Shown here piece after piece: positions 12,701 through 25,484 of a DNA stretch of 64,000 bases (position 1 is the first letter of the stretch; the number at the start of each line of letters is the position of its first letter). Location: NCBI GenBank assembly GCA_035235625.1, contig CP141140.1:61620581-61684580 (forward strand), read 5' to 3'. This stretch comes from Saururus chinensis. Lineage: Eukaryota; Streptophyta; Magnoliopsida; Piperales; Saururaceae. Below the pieces are notes generated by a model. That model was not told the origin of the DNA, made no database searches, and saw only the letters and a program-made list of their open reading frames with translations. A program made the translations under genes and the position numbers.

Positions 12701-14389
12701 TTTAGGGTTTATGTGATTTTAGGAGATACGCCAATAATACATAATTAAAACTAATTATATAATTAAATATTAATTAAAATCAATTGAATAATAATTAAGT
12801 GTGAGGGTTGAACTCTTTGTGTGTTTGATGTGGTTTAGGTTTTCATTTGGTTTCTGATAGGAAGTCACTTTGGACACGATTTAGCCAAAAGGAAATTTAA
12901 TTTCTAATAAAATTTGGTGAACGTGGTGAAGGTGAAATTGTAAGCAATGGGGATTAGTATGAGTTTTACTTGGAAAATGAGTTCAGTGGCAAGGGATTAA
13001 GGGGCATTCAACATGGATGCAATTAGTACTAGAAAAAATTAGTGATTGGGTGTGTCCATGTGGGTGATAGTGGGGCCGATTAGTGAGGGGCTGTTGGGTA
13101 GACTAATTAGGGTGTTTGGCACAGTTTAGCATTTTTATCTTGGATTTATTATTATTTATCTTTTTTGGGGAAAACTTAAGTGAAATTATGAAAGCTAACA
13201 CACTTTGTAATTTGTAGTGATAAAATTGGGAAACTTAGTTGTGGTAAAGTTAGGACCGAGTAGAAGGTGTAAGAAATTGGCCTCTTACAGCATTTTATCA
13301 CGTAATCTATGTCCTTCGGCACGTACAAACGCTCAAGGGCCCGAATAGAAAGGGCAAGTACTCTACTTTTTAGAACACCATATCCCCTCATATCAGGTGC
13401 GTGTATATTACAAAGAGTTTTCATGCTTTTTATCAAACCTACATTCTCAATTTTATTAGTAGTAGGATTTATATTTGTTTGAAATATAATAGCATTATAT
13501 GGGCATTATTTATCATTTTATATATTATATATCATGTATTATTGTATATATAACAATAATACATAACAAATCGAGTCCAGTTAGAGCTAAGCTTCAAGTC
13601 TATCTTGAGTCGAACCCATCATGTTTTGAGTCGAGTTGATTTGAGCTGGCCCCTGTTCAAGATCGGCTTGTTTACTTATGAGTTTGAACTGAGCTCAAGT
13701 CGAACTCCTTTTGTGTCGAGCCACATTTGACTCGAATTGAGCTGAGCCTATTCAGCTCAACTAGCTGGCTTGACTCATTAGTAGCCTTAGGCATCACCTA
13801 GTTGAGAGAGGCTCTATCCGGAGGATTTAAGAAGCACCAAGAGTGATCATAGCAAGATAGGTGGTTAACTGCACTCTAGGCAAATGATTTGGGGTTCCCA
13901 ATGGTGTACAAGGGTGATCAAAAGTAGGGTTGTGACAAAAGAAGTGGTAGGTGAGACCAAAATCATGGTGGAATAAATAAAATATGGTCAATGGCTGAGA
14001 AGCATTCAAACAGTTGCAAGACACTGAAATTGGTTGTGGACAACACTCAACAATAGCGATTGTGCATCATCGATGGCCCACAAAAGGGTAGAGCCATGGG
14101 TACGTGCTCGAGGACATAGGAGAGGTAGAGGAGGGTTCTAGTCATCATTTCCCATCGGTGGCAACAACGATTAGGCATCTCAAAAGTGGCACTTTTACCT
14201 TGAAACATACATGACCTAAGGGGAAACAAGAGGGGGAGAGATGGTTGTTGATGAATCCGAAGATGGCTCAAGTTGGTGACAACTCGATCTAGCCACTAAT
14301 AAGTATGATCAGTTGTCATACAATGTATCTACATAATGTTTCAGTCAAACCCAATAAAAGTGCAATCTTTAGGGCAGCTGAATGGTCAT
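12701..14389. other. Intergenic; includes a GAGTCGAG-rich patch 13,560-13,790
   Basis: No gene was recognised. The patch 13,560-13,790 is dense in GAGTCGA/GAGCTGA words, resembling the CGGGTCGGGT-rich patch upstream of the patellin gene (52,090-52,490). Both look like degenerate arrays of a common plant repeat. Confidence 0.4.
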
Positions 14390-16260
14390 ACAAAGGAGGA
14401 CTATACTGTAGCGGCCCAAGGCCCGGGAGGGCCAACAGGACAAGGGCTAAGCAAAGGTGGGTGGTAGTGGCATTCCTTGTCGTCATCTTGCTAGGATAGC
14501 TTATGGAGGATGATAGAAGGTCAATCGGCATCAAGAGCATTAAAACGGAAAAAGAGCACTAAGGATCATCCGATTCAAACAAAAATTGAAGTAGGGCAGA
14601 GCATAGGTCAATAGGGGCAAAGCAAGACCAGAAATGGCAACCCCCAATTGTGCCCAAGTCAAGGAGGGCCAACGGAGTCTATCCGATGGCCAATGGCAGA
14701 AAATGGACCAAAGGCATAATTTTTGGGCCATCCACTGCTCTTGAAGTCCATGCAAAAAAGGCAAATAGGGGGACAGTCTAGGGCTGGTAGATCATCGTCG
14801 TGCAAGGGTAGGTCGAGCGGAGGCCAGTTAGTAGTCGTCGCATACTTGAAAATGGATAAGGGGTGGAAATTTCTTCCAAACATAAAATAGAAGAAAGAGG
14901 ATGATAGGGGTGAATCAGGCCATGAGGGATAGCCCACCATTGCCATCAGTTGGGGTGAAACCCATGCCAGTTGGCCAACCCTTCCAGCCTGCAATGTTGG
15001 TGGGAAAATGTGAAAACAAAGAGGGAGAGAAGATGCACAGTAAGATGGTGGAAGGGGGTTGGACTGGCCCAAGGCGGCGGCCTAGCTGCCATCTTGCTGT
15101 GGTGGAGTGGAATACAATGCCAATGCTGATGGTGCATAAGGGGAACCACCAAAGGGGGTTGGACCTTCAACCCGTGAAACTAAAAAGACTGGGTGTGTTG
15201 CACTTGGTTTTATTATGTCTCTCTCTCTCCTCCTTTCCTCACTTTATTTTTCTTTTGTTTTCTTTTGTTTTTCTCCTGTTTTCACGATAAAAGTTTTTGT
15301 GGCGCACCCAAGTCTATGGGTACGAATATTGAGTGTACTACAAAAAAAATAAATACACTGAAGTGTCACATTTCTCCATCTTAAAATGAGCAAAAAAAGA
15401 ACATAAAGGTTTTAAGAAATTGCAAAAAATATTAAGGACGTTATAATGATGTGTGTTTGCAGGTTACTTTGGTGACTAAGAAGAGTGAGGGTAAGCTTTA
15501 TGATGAAGTACAACTACGTGATGCATACGGATGATTGATATGGGTTTGTGTGTTGAACAAAGGTATGTGAGAGGGAGATAAGTATGGGTGATGGACATGT
15601 ATTTTGCAACGAAATGTAAGTGGTGATGAAGGGGCTTTATATGGTTTTGGAGATAGATCCGCATAAGTGTGTCCGATGTCAGAGGGTGTAAGTTTGATTG
15701 GCGATGATGGGATTGGATTGGTTTAGTTAGGATTGTATGTTGGGGTTCAATAAATGAGTAGACTTATGGCTTAAATTAATTTGGGGGATTGTAAGATAGT
15801 AAGATTTGACATCATAATTGTACAAAGATAGTATACATATTATGAATTGGAACATAAAAACAATAAGTAAGGTTTTAGAAAGAATTTGATTACTGGAGTT
15901 AGATCAGATATACTTAGTTTAATGACTTTCAAGTAAGGTAATTTGGCCATAAGAAGAATGGCGGGGAATGATTTGAAGAACAAGTTAAATCAATAAACTG
16001 ACATGTATGATGAATTATGTTTCTGAGAAGGATGGGTTAAGCGAAGTGCATTGCCCTTATGGACTAGAGTTTTAGAGAGGGCTCAGCTTTGGATTAGTTA
16101 GTTGAAGAGGGCAAAACTGAAGGATTCATTGGAATAATTGTACCTACATAATTTACGTAAATCAAATTTGAATTGTGAACAAAATTAATACAATAATTAG
16201 CTTGGGGATAGAATTTTTGAAAATTCTTTGACCACCGACCGTCAATAGATGTCTAACATA
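14390..16260 (+). mobile_element. Decayed relative of the 31,380-39,398 LTR-like element
   Basis: The part 15,440-16,230 can be followed against 37,320-37,880 in order. Shared landmarks include a GTAAG-rich run, CATAATTGTACAA followed by a TATGAA-type block, a GGGCTCA block, and ATAATTGTACC...CATAAT...TACGTAAATCAAA matched by CATAATTGTACCGCATAATATACTTAAGTCAAA. The GC-rich portion 14,400-15,100 corresponds in character to the GC-rich portions of that element. Ends and target duplication could not be placed, so the limits are approximate. Confidence 0.5.
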
Positions 16261-19200
16261 TCTTTGCAACCATCAACATCTCTATGGATACCGACACTAG
16301 TTCATTTCCCTCATTCTTAAGTCCTATAGGTTCTTTTGGTTTTATTGAAGAGAAGCAAAAGCTCTTATCATGGTACCAAGGCAAATCATTTTGTCCAGAT
16401 GTCTTATCCAATTATGGTGCAATATGCTTTAGAACATCCAAATGAGTGTTGTGGAGTTTGATATCATAGTTTTAAAAGTTCTTTTTCACTCCAAAAATTT
16501 AACTGTGTAAACTTGGCTTCTTCATAAAGTGAGAAACTTTGTTCCTCACTCCAATAGCCATAACTCCTTTAATGACTTAATTGACTTCCGAGTCAACTCG
16601 CCAAGTCCTTTCTACCTCGGCCAACTCCATTGACCCCTTATTCTCCATATTCTTAATTTCTATTAAAACCTACTCTATTTATACCTCATAAATCATTAAT
16701 TTATTATAATTATTAAACATTTATTTATTATATTGTTAGTAGCTCACTAATAACAATGAAAAAACATCATTACATGGGATATTTAACTTATTTATTGATT
16801 AAAGAGATATTTTGAGAAATAACTTATGTTAAGATCCTCTCACATTTTATCATGTTGGCATGGTGATTGAAAACATTCATATAACAACTATACGCCAAAG
16901 CTAAGTTCATAATTAGATCTTTGTTGTACTCTAAATACTTACATTATATGAACTGTAATGCATAACCTCTTTATATTTAGTTTATAAGTTATTTTCTACA
17001 TGAAATTTTACATCTAAAGTATTTGATCTTGCGACTTGGTAAAAATAAATTTTGTTTAATTATTTCATGTTGAGGAAATTGATTATATTGTCATATTTCT
17101 ACCCAACAATTTTTTTATCTTACTATGAAGTCTAATTTTTTACTTAGCGTATAGTTTTTCATACTTCAAACCAAATATATCCAATGATTTTGCTAACTTT
17201 TGATTATTGTAACTCTGCTCCATAGCCTTACATGCCAAGTCCAAGTTTTGAGATTTAAACATTGATTGAGATAAAAGTTCAACCAATATTAGGGGGAACT
17301 ACATCATGTTTTTTGTTTTGTGGAGATTTATGAAGAGATGCATAGTTCTTTCTATTAATCTCTCTAAATCTTGGCAAAGCAAGACAAACACCTTGATGGA
17401 CTAATCTTATAATTTCTTGCTTTCATTTGGTATACTATATTCCCTATGTTTTTTAACTCTATTGATACCTATGAATATGTTTTCCATTGTGAAAATTTTG
17501 TATCTTTTTAACTTTTTTTATAGTTTTAGCATTTAGTTAGAAATCTAAAAAATATAATATAGCCTTGCAAGAGCAAGTGAAGTATTTTTTATACACAATT
17601 ATTGACACAGTTACCGTTAAGGAGCATTATTTAGGAAAACTAATAAACATAGTGGCATCCTCAAGTAACTTAGGTAACTTTTAGTTGGGATTAGGCTGGG
17701 GTGGGACAATGGGAGTTCAAAGGTAAGATAGTAAGGAGTCATGATCCATAGGTGAAGCTTCATCATTCTGGTAGTTGGTGAAGTAATAAGCAGATAACAT
17801 GTAACCACTCTTAGGCTAATAAATTATATAAAAAGACGGGGTTAAATGGGTAGGAGTGGTTGTTGATAGAAAAAATACAAACTCCATGCCCTATAACCCC
17901 TTCGTAGTATGTGTTCAAGATGAGGATTTGACCAACCCTGATCCCAACACGTCCTAGGAATGGTTTATAAGGGCATGGGATTTAAATAACTCTTGTTAAT
18001 ATCATGTGATAGTATTTGAGGGAGAGCATGATCTTTGGCCAATTGTTTTACCAACGACGATGCTAGTTAAGCTTGATGTACTCATTATCATTTGTAAAAA
18101 GATAGTGATATTCCTACAAAAATTTACATATGAGTTTTGATTGGAATTAGCAAGTGGGTTCTAAACAAAATTCACATGGGATCATTTGTTCAGTCCAATC
18201 AAATATCATATGAGGGTTTTTGTTGTGAAAATATCATATTCCTTAGTAAAAGGTAGCAACAGAACTAAAATTTTCAATGAGGGTGGTCAAAAAATAATTA
18301 TGTCTAAAATTATTTTTTCTCTTAATTAAATATAAAAATAAGACCATATGATAATCTTATTCTATTTAATAAAAATATGGTAAAAATAGATAACATAGGA
18401 GAGGGAGGTACCTAGCTATTAAGGGAGGTAATAATAGACAAGGAATAGCCAAGAATAAGCATTTATTCTCCCAATATCAAAAAAATAGGGCAGATGGGAG
18501 ACTTGAGTGCAATTGGGCTAGGGCCTAGTTGAGAGTCTAGAGTTGTTGAGACAAATGATCCATTTTTCCTCATTTGTTTGGGTTGGGTTTAAAGGGTTGG
18601 TTTTCAATCTTTAACCAATGCAACTGAATATTGGGTTAGTTAAGTTCATCAGCTTAAATGAGTAGGGTTGGGACTTTTAAACTTGCTACAAATTTGGTTT
18701 AGTGAAAAAGAAAGAGGTTTGGTTCAATTAGTGGTCAACTTCTTTTGGGTAGTGGTCAAAGAATAAGTTTTTAAGTTTTTTTTCCTGCCTAAGCCATAGG
18801 CTATCTAATAATAGTGGTCTAAAAAATTTCAAAACCTAGGGTGGTCATTAAACTATCCTCCTTACAATGTAAAAAACCTAGGTATCTATAAAATTTTGTC
18901 TTATCATGATATGTGGAATATCTTGTTCTAGCTATTGAAAATTAGCATACATAGATAGAGAATGGCCAGCAGACCTCATTATAATGGAAGCATTTTTAAT
19001 ACTCCACTTTGACAATAAGCCAAGTTTAAAGAACATATAGGAGCTCTACCCACAAGATCAACATCGCACACACTAGTGCATATTAGTACCAGTGGCACTA
19101 AAGTAAGTTAGCATATATACTATCGATCTTAAATATGATGAGCTCTTATATATTTCTTAGGTTAGGCTTGTTGTCAAAGTGGAGCATTAAAAACTCTTCC

Positions 19201-19500
19201 CATTCTAATATGACCAAATTTTATAAATGCCCCATCTAAGTAATCAACTTCTAATCCTAACCATTCCATTCATTTGTTACTCTCTCTCCGTCCTATAATA
19301 AGTATCTTATTTATTTATTTTTAAAATAAATTTATTATGAGGGAGGGAAGATGGAGTATGTGCGAGCACATTGCAAAGTGAATCCTCAAAGGATAAAAAT
19401 TAAAACTTGGATAAGATGTTTAATTAGGATCAAAATTTTCATGATGATGGATTTTACGGTGCAAAAAAACTTTTGAGGGTGTGGGCGGGGGTGTTCAATT
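16261..19500. other. Intergenic upstream of the ADF gene, AT-rich
   Basis: I found no gene. Near 19,276-19,340 a fragment reading CTCTCTCCGTCCTATAATAAG is one end of a Stowaway-like MITE, without a clear partner. The rest is AT-rich sequence I cannot classify. Confidence 0.45.
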
Positions 19501-19539
19501 ATCCAACCGGGTGGTGGTCAATCAATACAATTACAAGTC

Positions 19540-19805
19540 TTCTACTTTTTCCCCACTCTTTTCATTTTCCTCCTTTCGGCGAAAAACGCCAGGAAAGACT
19601 TACCCAAAAGAAAAATAAAAAAGAAAAAAGAGAAGCATATTGAATAGTGAGATTCTGGCTTTCGTTTTCCTCCACTCCATAATTTATTCCTTCCCCATCT
19701 CACCTTTCCGACCATCACCAGCCACCCCTCCTTATCTTTCTCTTCCTCCTCCTTCCTCTTCGACTCTGTTCCTCCCATCTCTCGTCTCTCCCCCGCTAAG
19801 CAGCC
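19540..19805 (+). promoter_or_regulatory. Likely promoter-proximal region and pyrimidine-rich 5' leader of the ADF gene
   Basis: The 150 bases before the ATG are rich in C and T (TCTTCCTCCTCC-type runs), which is typical of leaders of broadly expressed plant genes. No unambiguous TATA box is visible at the expected distance, so the transcription start is not placed. Confidence 0.4.
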
Positions 19806-22769
19806 ATGTCGTTCCGCAGAGTAAGAAAATTTTCATCTTTCGTGTTGTCGATCTGATTTATATATTTTTGCAACTTATTTTGTCGCTTTTATGATATTTT
19901 TTCTTGTGGGTATTTGTCATATGATCAATACTCGTGTGTTAAGTTTTGGGCTTTTTTTCTGCTTGATCTGATAGCTTGTTGTTTGCTTCACACTGGGTAT
20001 TTGTCATTTTCGTCGATCTTGAGTCGTTAGTGTCAGAAAGGCCGATTAGTCTCTAAGCTTTGATGATTGAAAATATTAAATCTGTTGAGATACTTTGTTT
20101 TTGTTTAATGGTTCTTTTGATGAAGATCTGGATATTTGTCTTTCTCACTGATGAGTGATTGTGGTGGGCTTGGTCTTTTCATCTGATTGTTGATCAAGCT
20201 TGTTTTTGGTGTACTCACTCGTAATGAATGTCTTATCGAGTTGTGGAGTACACACGCAGATACGTATATATTTATGTCTATATATTGATGTATCAGTTCG
20301 ATGGGGATATGATGGAAAAATTATGTCCCAAAGTTTGTCAAAACTTGAAGACGAAATCTTTCTGCTGCGTGAATGTTTTATTGGTTCTCTTGCTATCTGG
20401 AATCTATTGGCTCCGCGGTTTTCCTTTTGTATTTTTTTGCTTAGAGATGCAAAATTTAATTTGATTTTCTTTATTGGAAAATAAATTTAATAGTCCTAAA
20501 GCAGTTCTTTATAATTGTAGTTCAATTCAATGTCTACTGCTTCATCTGGCATGGGAGTTGCTGATCACAGCGTAAGCACCTTTACAGAGCTTCAGCGGAA
20601 AAAAGTGCACCGATATATTATATTCAAGATTGATGAAATGAAAAAGGAAGTTATAGTTGAGAAGACTGGGGGCCCTGCTGAGAGTTATGATGATTTCATG
20701 GCTTCAATGCCAGAGAACGATTGCCGATACGCAGTCTATGATTTTGATTTTGTGACTGCAGAGAATTGCCAGAAAAGCAAAATATTCTTCATAGCTTGGT
20801 AAATTTTCATTTCGTCTGTCTCTTGTGTGGTATTCTTGAAGTCCTTTTTTCGCATTCTGTGATGAGACATGGTGTTGAAATGGTGGAATTATGCTGATTG
20901 ATTGAGTAACATTATTTATTTATGGCAAAACATTGTTTTCTATAGGACATTTTCTTAAGTACTCCCTCCATCCTACATTAATAGCTCCATTTGGCAAAAA
21001 GTTTGTTCCATAATAATAGCACCATTTTGTTCAATTTAAGTGGTTGGGTACTTAAAAAAGAGTATCATAAGTTTATTTTCCCTTCTCTTAGTCGTGGGTT
21101 TCACTATTCATTAAAAATTACTATTTTTCTAAATATAGCTATTTATATTGGATGGAGGGAATATTTGATGGAACTCGTACTGCCTTCCAACTGCTCTCCC
21201 TTGTCATGCATGTGATATTTGTATTTATGTGTATTGAAACTCTTTGATCAATTGCTTTTATAGTAAATATGTTCCTTTGAAAATTACAAACTACAATGTT
21301 TTTGATGAACCAAGTATAGTGTAGCATCAAAAGTTTTAATTGTTAAGGTGTAAGACAATGATGATCAATAGATTTACACTGATTTTCATTTGATTTCATA
21401 TTTTATCTGTATTGAAGGTTCATTTTAAATAGAATACTGTTGTTATGGAACTTATTCAGTTTAGTTCTCTTTCTTTGTTTTTATGAGCCTACTGAAGCAA
21501 GTTTATCTAAAAGAATTTCATCTCAATTGTATAAAATAATTGATATTTGGTGACGCGTAACATTCACATCCTATGCATTTGAGATGCGAAATAGATTTTC
21601 CAACAAGACCTAAATGTACCTTTTCAGACATGGAACATAGCCATTTATATTATCTAGAGATCCCTGACCTTTTCTTCTGAACTTTATGAATTACATTGTG
21701 AAGTCAAAAGGATTTCCATATAGATCGAGTTGAATTGCTTTGTAGCCTTGGTCAAAATCCTAGTTGGTGCCAAGCATTGCATTTAGTTGTGTCTATGGAC
21801 TATGGAGTAAACAAGTTTGCTTGTGCAAATACTTATCCAGTTTTCTAATCTATAATTGTTATGCTTGGTTGTTCGATGTAAATAGTTTGAAACATGCAGC
21901 AAAAACTTATTAAATCATCACATGTCCATGGTGGTTCCAAAACCCAGGACTGATTTCAGGTCTGTACTAAGTCGTAATGAAGTTCCAAGTATGACATTTT
22001 AAGGCTTATAGTTTTTCAGAAGTAAAGGAAAAAGATATTCATACTCCATTTTCACTATAGGCTTTACACCACATTTGATTGGATTAGGGAAATTAGGTCC
22101 CACCTACAACATGAGATTCACATTACCCTATCCAATCATAAGTGGTGTAAGGCCTATGGTGTAGAGAAAGTGGAGTAAGTGGAGTAGGAATATCAGCTTC
22201 CGAAAAAGAAAGTACACAAAGATGAAGTATCATTACTTCATAGCCATGCCTCAGAGGTATCTCTCTCGTCACTGTATGTTTGTGTGTTAATGCTTGTGGA
22301 TCAGCTATTGAATACACTGCTTGTTATGACTTTAAATTAAAAAACCAATAACTTTATGTTACTCCATTGTACACAACCATCTCTTGTGTATTAATGATTA
22401 TTCAAGTTGTAAACTCTAATGTTTCCTCAACGCAGAAACTTATTTTCCGGGAAATTATAAGCGTATTTAAAATTGGTTACTGTTGTATGCGTCGGCTTTG
22501 AGTTCCAGTCTCTTTTTACCAAAATAGTTGAAGGCAATTAAATTATTTGTGATCTAGCTTTATGAGTTGCTCAAGCTTCATTTTCACCTGTTCATTTATG
22601 GTTATTACTTGGTATCAGGTCCCCCTCAATCTCCCGTATCCGAGCCAAGATGCTCTATGCGACATCCAAGGACAGGTTCCGGCGAGCCCTCGATGGTATC
22701 CATTACGAGATTCAGGCTACAGATCCGACGGAAATGGACTTGGAAGTGCTTAGAGACCGGGCAAACTAG
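19806..22769 (+). CDS. ADF6: Actin-depolymerizing factor, ADF6-like (ADF/cofilin), 3 exons
   Basis: CDS exons are 19806-19820, 20521-20798 and 22619-22769, giving 147 residues. The first exon encodes only MSFRR, then donor GTAAGA. The second carries [11 protein letters not shown]...[17 protein letters not shown] and [11 protein letters not shown]...[11 protein letters not shown]. The third completes W and adds [18 protein letters not shown], then [24 protein letters not shown] and stop. All junctions keep frame. ADF proteins bind G- and F-actin in the cytoplasm and sever or depolymerise filaments; the family is controlled by phosphorylation of an N-terminal serine and by phosphoinositides. 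The MSFR start and GMGVAD stretch are what I recall of plant ADF6. The long actin-binding helix ([14 protein letters not shown]) is intact, so the gene looks functional. Intron 1 is 700 bp and intron 2 is 1,820 bp, the latter carrying two MITEs. The tiny first exon is a known feature of plant ADF genes. Confidence 0.93.
20962..21161. mobile_element. Stowaway-like MITE in ADF intron 2
   Basis: The left end CTCCCTCCATCCTACATTAATAGC is mirrored by the right end (read on the minus strand) TTCCCTCCATCCAATATAAATAGC. The 200-bp element is flanked by TA on each side (20960-20961 and 21162-21163). The TA duplication and CTCCCTCC end are the Stowaway (Tc1/mariner-derived) signature. It has no coding capacity. 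Confidence 0.8.
22034..22194. mobile_element. Foldback MITE in ADF intron 2
   Basis: Nearly the whole 161 bp folds back on itself. The left arm reads GATATTCATACTCC...GGCTTTACACCAC...TTGATTGGATTAGGG. The right arm, reverse-complemented, reads GATATTCCTACTCC...GGCCTTACACCAC...ATGATTGGATAGGG. The arms are about 60 nt with small gaps. I saw no clear 8- or 9-bp target duplication. Transcribed within the ADF pre-mRNA it would form a long hairpin. Confidence 0.7.
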
Positions 22770-23730
22770 ACTTATTGCGAAGTTCTTTTCTGCCAGAGCA
22801 TTTCCACACTAATAGGGAGCTCCCCTGTACTTTCATTTAGTCTAATTGTGTCATATATTGTTGTGAGGGACATATGGCTTGAAGATTGAATAAACGTACC
22901 CAAGGAGGCTGATGGATGGGTTTCTCTGTTGTAGGGTTCCCATGTTTCTGTGATGCCTCTTGGTGGTTTAATATAATATGGGTATCCGGTAAATCACTGT
23001 CCCGGTGACAGGGATATATGCCTAATACACTGCCTTATATCTATTATGGTCTTCATCAATCCTGTATATGTTTCTTCGATTCTTGGGCTATCAATTTGAT
23101 TATTATTTTTTTGAATTTGATGTACCTGATGTGCGCATGATGGTGACCTGAGTTTATACTTACATGAAGTGAAAAGGTTGGAGTTATAACACGAGTCCAC
23201 ATTGATTGCCCGGCGTTTTGCATATCCCTTGTTGCTGTGTTCATCCGCTGTGCCTGGCAGAATTGCTGATAAACCATGTCTGAGATAGAAAAGCAAGATC
23301 CAATTCTGATCGTTGTTCTTAGAGTTTATACTCGTTATTCTAGAGAAAGTAGAACACGGGATGGTCTTTCTATCTTCGTTAACCCCACCGCGTAAACCCT
23401 TTGTTGTGCGAACTTTTGTAGTAATTTACTGCTTGAATTGACGGCCTGGGCGAAAATATAAAATTGCCCAAGTCATCTCCCGCGAAGTGTATTGCACTGA
23501 TAAGAACATGCAAATGCAATCACTAACATGCATTGTGGACGTGCATGTGGGGCAAAGGGGACTCATGTAATCCATATTCTGACTGTGCCACGTGAATCAT
23601 GAACGGTTCGGGTTTCATACATATAGAGGAGCTGCACCTCTTCACATGTCCAAGTTCACATTTTTTGTTGGATCCTGTCTTTAAACCAAATTGAAAAAAT
23701 TGACGTGATGGTCAAACTTTTTTTTTACGG
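22770..23730. other. ADF 3' UTR and downstream intergenic sequence
   Basis: The 3' UTR runs from 22770, with AATAAA-like signals near 22,889 (TGAATAAACG). The poly(A) site is not resolvable by eye. No further gene was recognised up to 23,730. Confidence 0.5.
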
Positions 23731-23862
23731 AAGGTATGATAACTTTGTGAATTACCCGTAAAGTTCACAACTTTTATTCTTCCGTCCATACAGGTGAAGG
23801 TATGATAACTTTGTGAATTACCCATAAAGTTCACAACTTTTATTCTTCCGTCCATATAGGTG
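23731..23862. repeat. 66-bp perfect-register tandem duplication
   Basis: Units 23731-23796 and 23797-23862 are the same length and differ at only about three bases (ACCCGTAAAG versus ACCCATAAAG, CATACAGGTG versus CATATAGGTG, and a first-base context change). Each contains a short inverted repeat (TTGTGAA...TTCACAA). The near-identity implies a recent duplication. Confidence 0.9.
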
Positions 23863-24930
23863 CTCCCTTTCTTCCTCTATCCATATCTTTGCTCCATGCT
23901 CTAAGGCCTCCTTTTTCTCCATTTCCCTCTCTGTCCACGGTAACTCCGGCGCCTCTTTCACTTTACCCTCCTCCCTTAACCACAAGCCTCTTATCTCCAC
24001 CTCTACTGCCCTTCCACCCTCAACAAGAGCCTCTTCCCCGATGATAACCTAGCTGTCATTATCGCCACCAAGGACATTGTCAACATCGGCCTCACTGCCT
24101 TATCAAAGTCAGTTTCTAGACCCTCCCTGTCTCCCCAGTTTTAGCTAGATTTGGAATGTCATTGCGCCGCTACTCACACTAGCACCGACACCCATACCTC
24201 CTTCTCCCTGTCTCCTTTTCCATCTACTGTAGCTCTGGCAACTCCTTCCCCATGCCCTCCTCCCTTGACCACAAGCCCTTCATCACAGCCTTCGCCGCTC
24301 CCTTCATCCTTGACAAGCACCTCCTCCTTAATGACGACCACGTTGTCACCATCGCTACCAAAGACCCCTCCTAATAAATATAGTAAATATTTACTCTTTT
24401 TATATATAACAAAGAGATTATATATTTACAATCTTCATATATAACAAAGTGAGTAAATATGTACGCTTTCCATTGTCATTCTCTTCAGGTTCCGAGTGTC
24501 AGAGACCAAATACAACATATTACCCAAGCAGCCCTCCTCCTGCTACAAAACTAGCATTTGGGCCCCTATCGTCACCGGTGTCGAGCTCCAGTATCGGCTA
24601 ACGAGGGAGAAGAGGGCAGCCTCATCTGGGGGCCATGTTTGAGCTAGAAGGGAAGAGCATAGAAGGAAGGCTTGGACATCGCAAAGGGACGTAGAGCTCC
24701 CACAGCTTCTTCACATTGGCCATGCCCTTGAACATATGTTGCTCCTTCTACTCATTCATCATCACCATCTTCTTATTCTTCTTCATCGCATTGTTATTGT
24801 TGTTGCCTTTGTCTGTCTTGCTCTCCACCATCGCCAATTCACCATTGGCTGATGAAGAGACTGAAGAGGACGAAGGACACTACTTTACTTGTAAACCAGA
24901 AAAGGAAAGTCAGCGGCTATTTTGAGAAGG
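23863..24930 (+). other. C-rich segment with unrecognised coding-like fragments
   Basis: Two related stretches (near 23,970 and 24,265) translate in part to similar peptides (PSSLNHKPLIS and PSSLDHKPFITAFAAPFILD). A possible acceptor at 24,490 precedes an open stretch with YNILPKQPSSCYKTSIWAPI. Stops and frameshifts separate the pieces. This could be a duplicated, broken gene fragment or a captured exon in a transposon. I do not recognise the family and assign no function. Confidence 0.3.
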
Positions 24931-25484
24931 TCAAGTTTCCAATTTTGTCTACTAGACGACTCCATGCCTGAGGCTTAAGGGGGAGGGATGATTTATGAAG
25001 GCGATGGCCGAGGCGAGGGAATCAAGCGGTGGGCGTGGGATGAAAAGAATGATGTATGCTCTAATGAGCAGAGAGGGAGGGTAGTGGGTTGAAAAGAGTA
25101 TTTTTTGTCTTAATATAAATTTTAGAGTTAACGTCAATTTAATAAATTTTCTTATGGTTAGCGCCCAAAATCCCAATAAAATTCACTAAATTTCACTGCC
25201 TATCTGCCCTATCCTCGCTCAGGCAAATGGCTTACTTACCCTATGTAGTCAGTTTAGTGGTTTATATTCCTTTGATTGGGATAGTGAATAATAAATTCTT
25301 ATTGTAGGAAGTTTCCTTGTCATGAAGTTTCCGTAGTGGATATTGATTTACCTGTTTATAGTTAAAAACAAGTGTGCCTTTTATTTAAGAACAAGTTCAT
25401 TTTCCCCCAAAAAAATACTTAAAGAGTCCCCCACCACAAAAAAATAACTAACATTTTTTAACAGCTCAGTACCTACCACACCCT
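24931..25484. other. Intergenic, nothing recognised
   Basis: AT-rich, with no reading frame or repeat that I can identify. Confidence 0.45.

Noticed and set aside
14659..15290. Overlapping open frames of 129 and 137 codons on both strands
   Set aside because: Both are low-complexity frames in the GC-rich part of a decayed repeat, with no recognisable domain and overlapping on opposite strands.
24716..24925. Small membrane protein with a hydrophobic stretch (FLFFFIALLLLLPLSVLL)
   Set aside because: It is a T-rich low-complexity run in an unrecognised segment, without conserved context or splice support.
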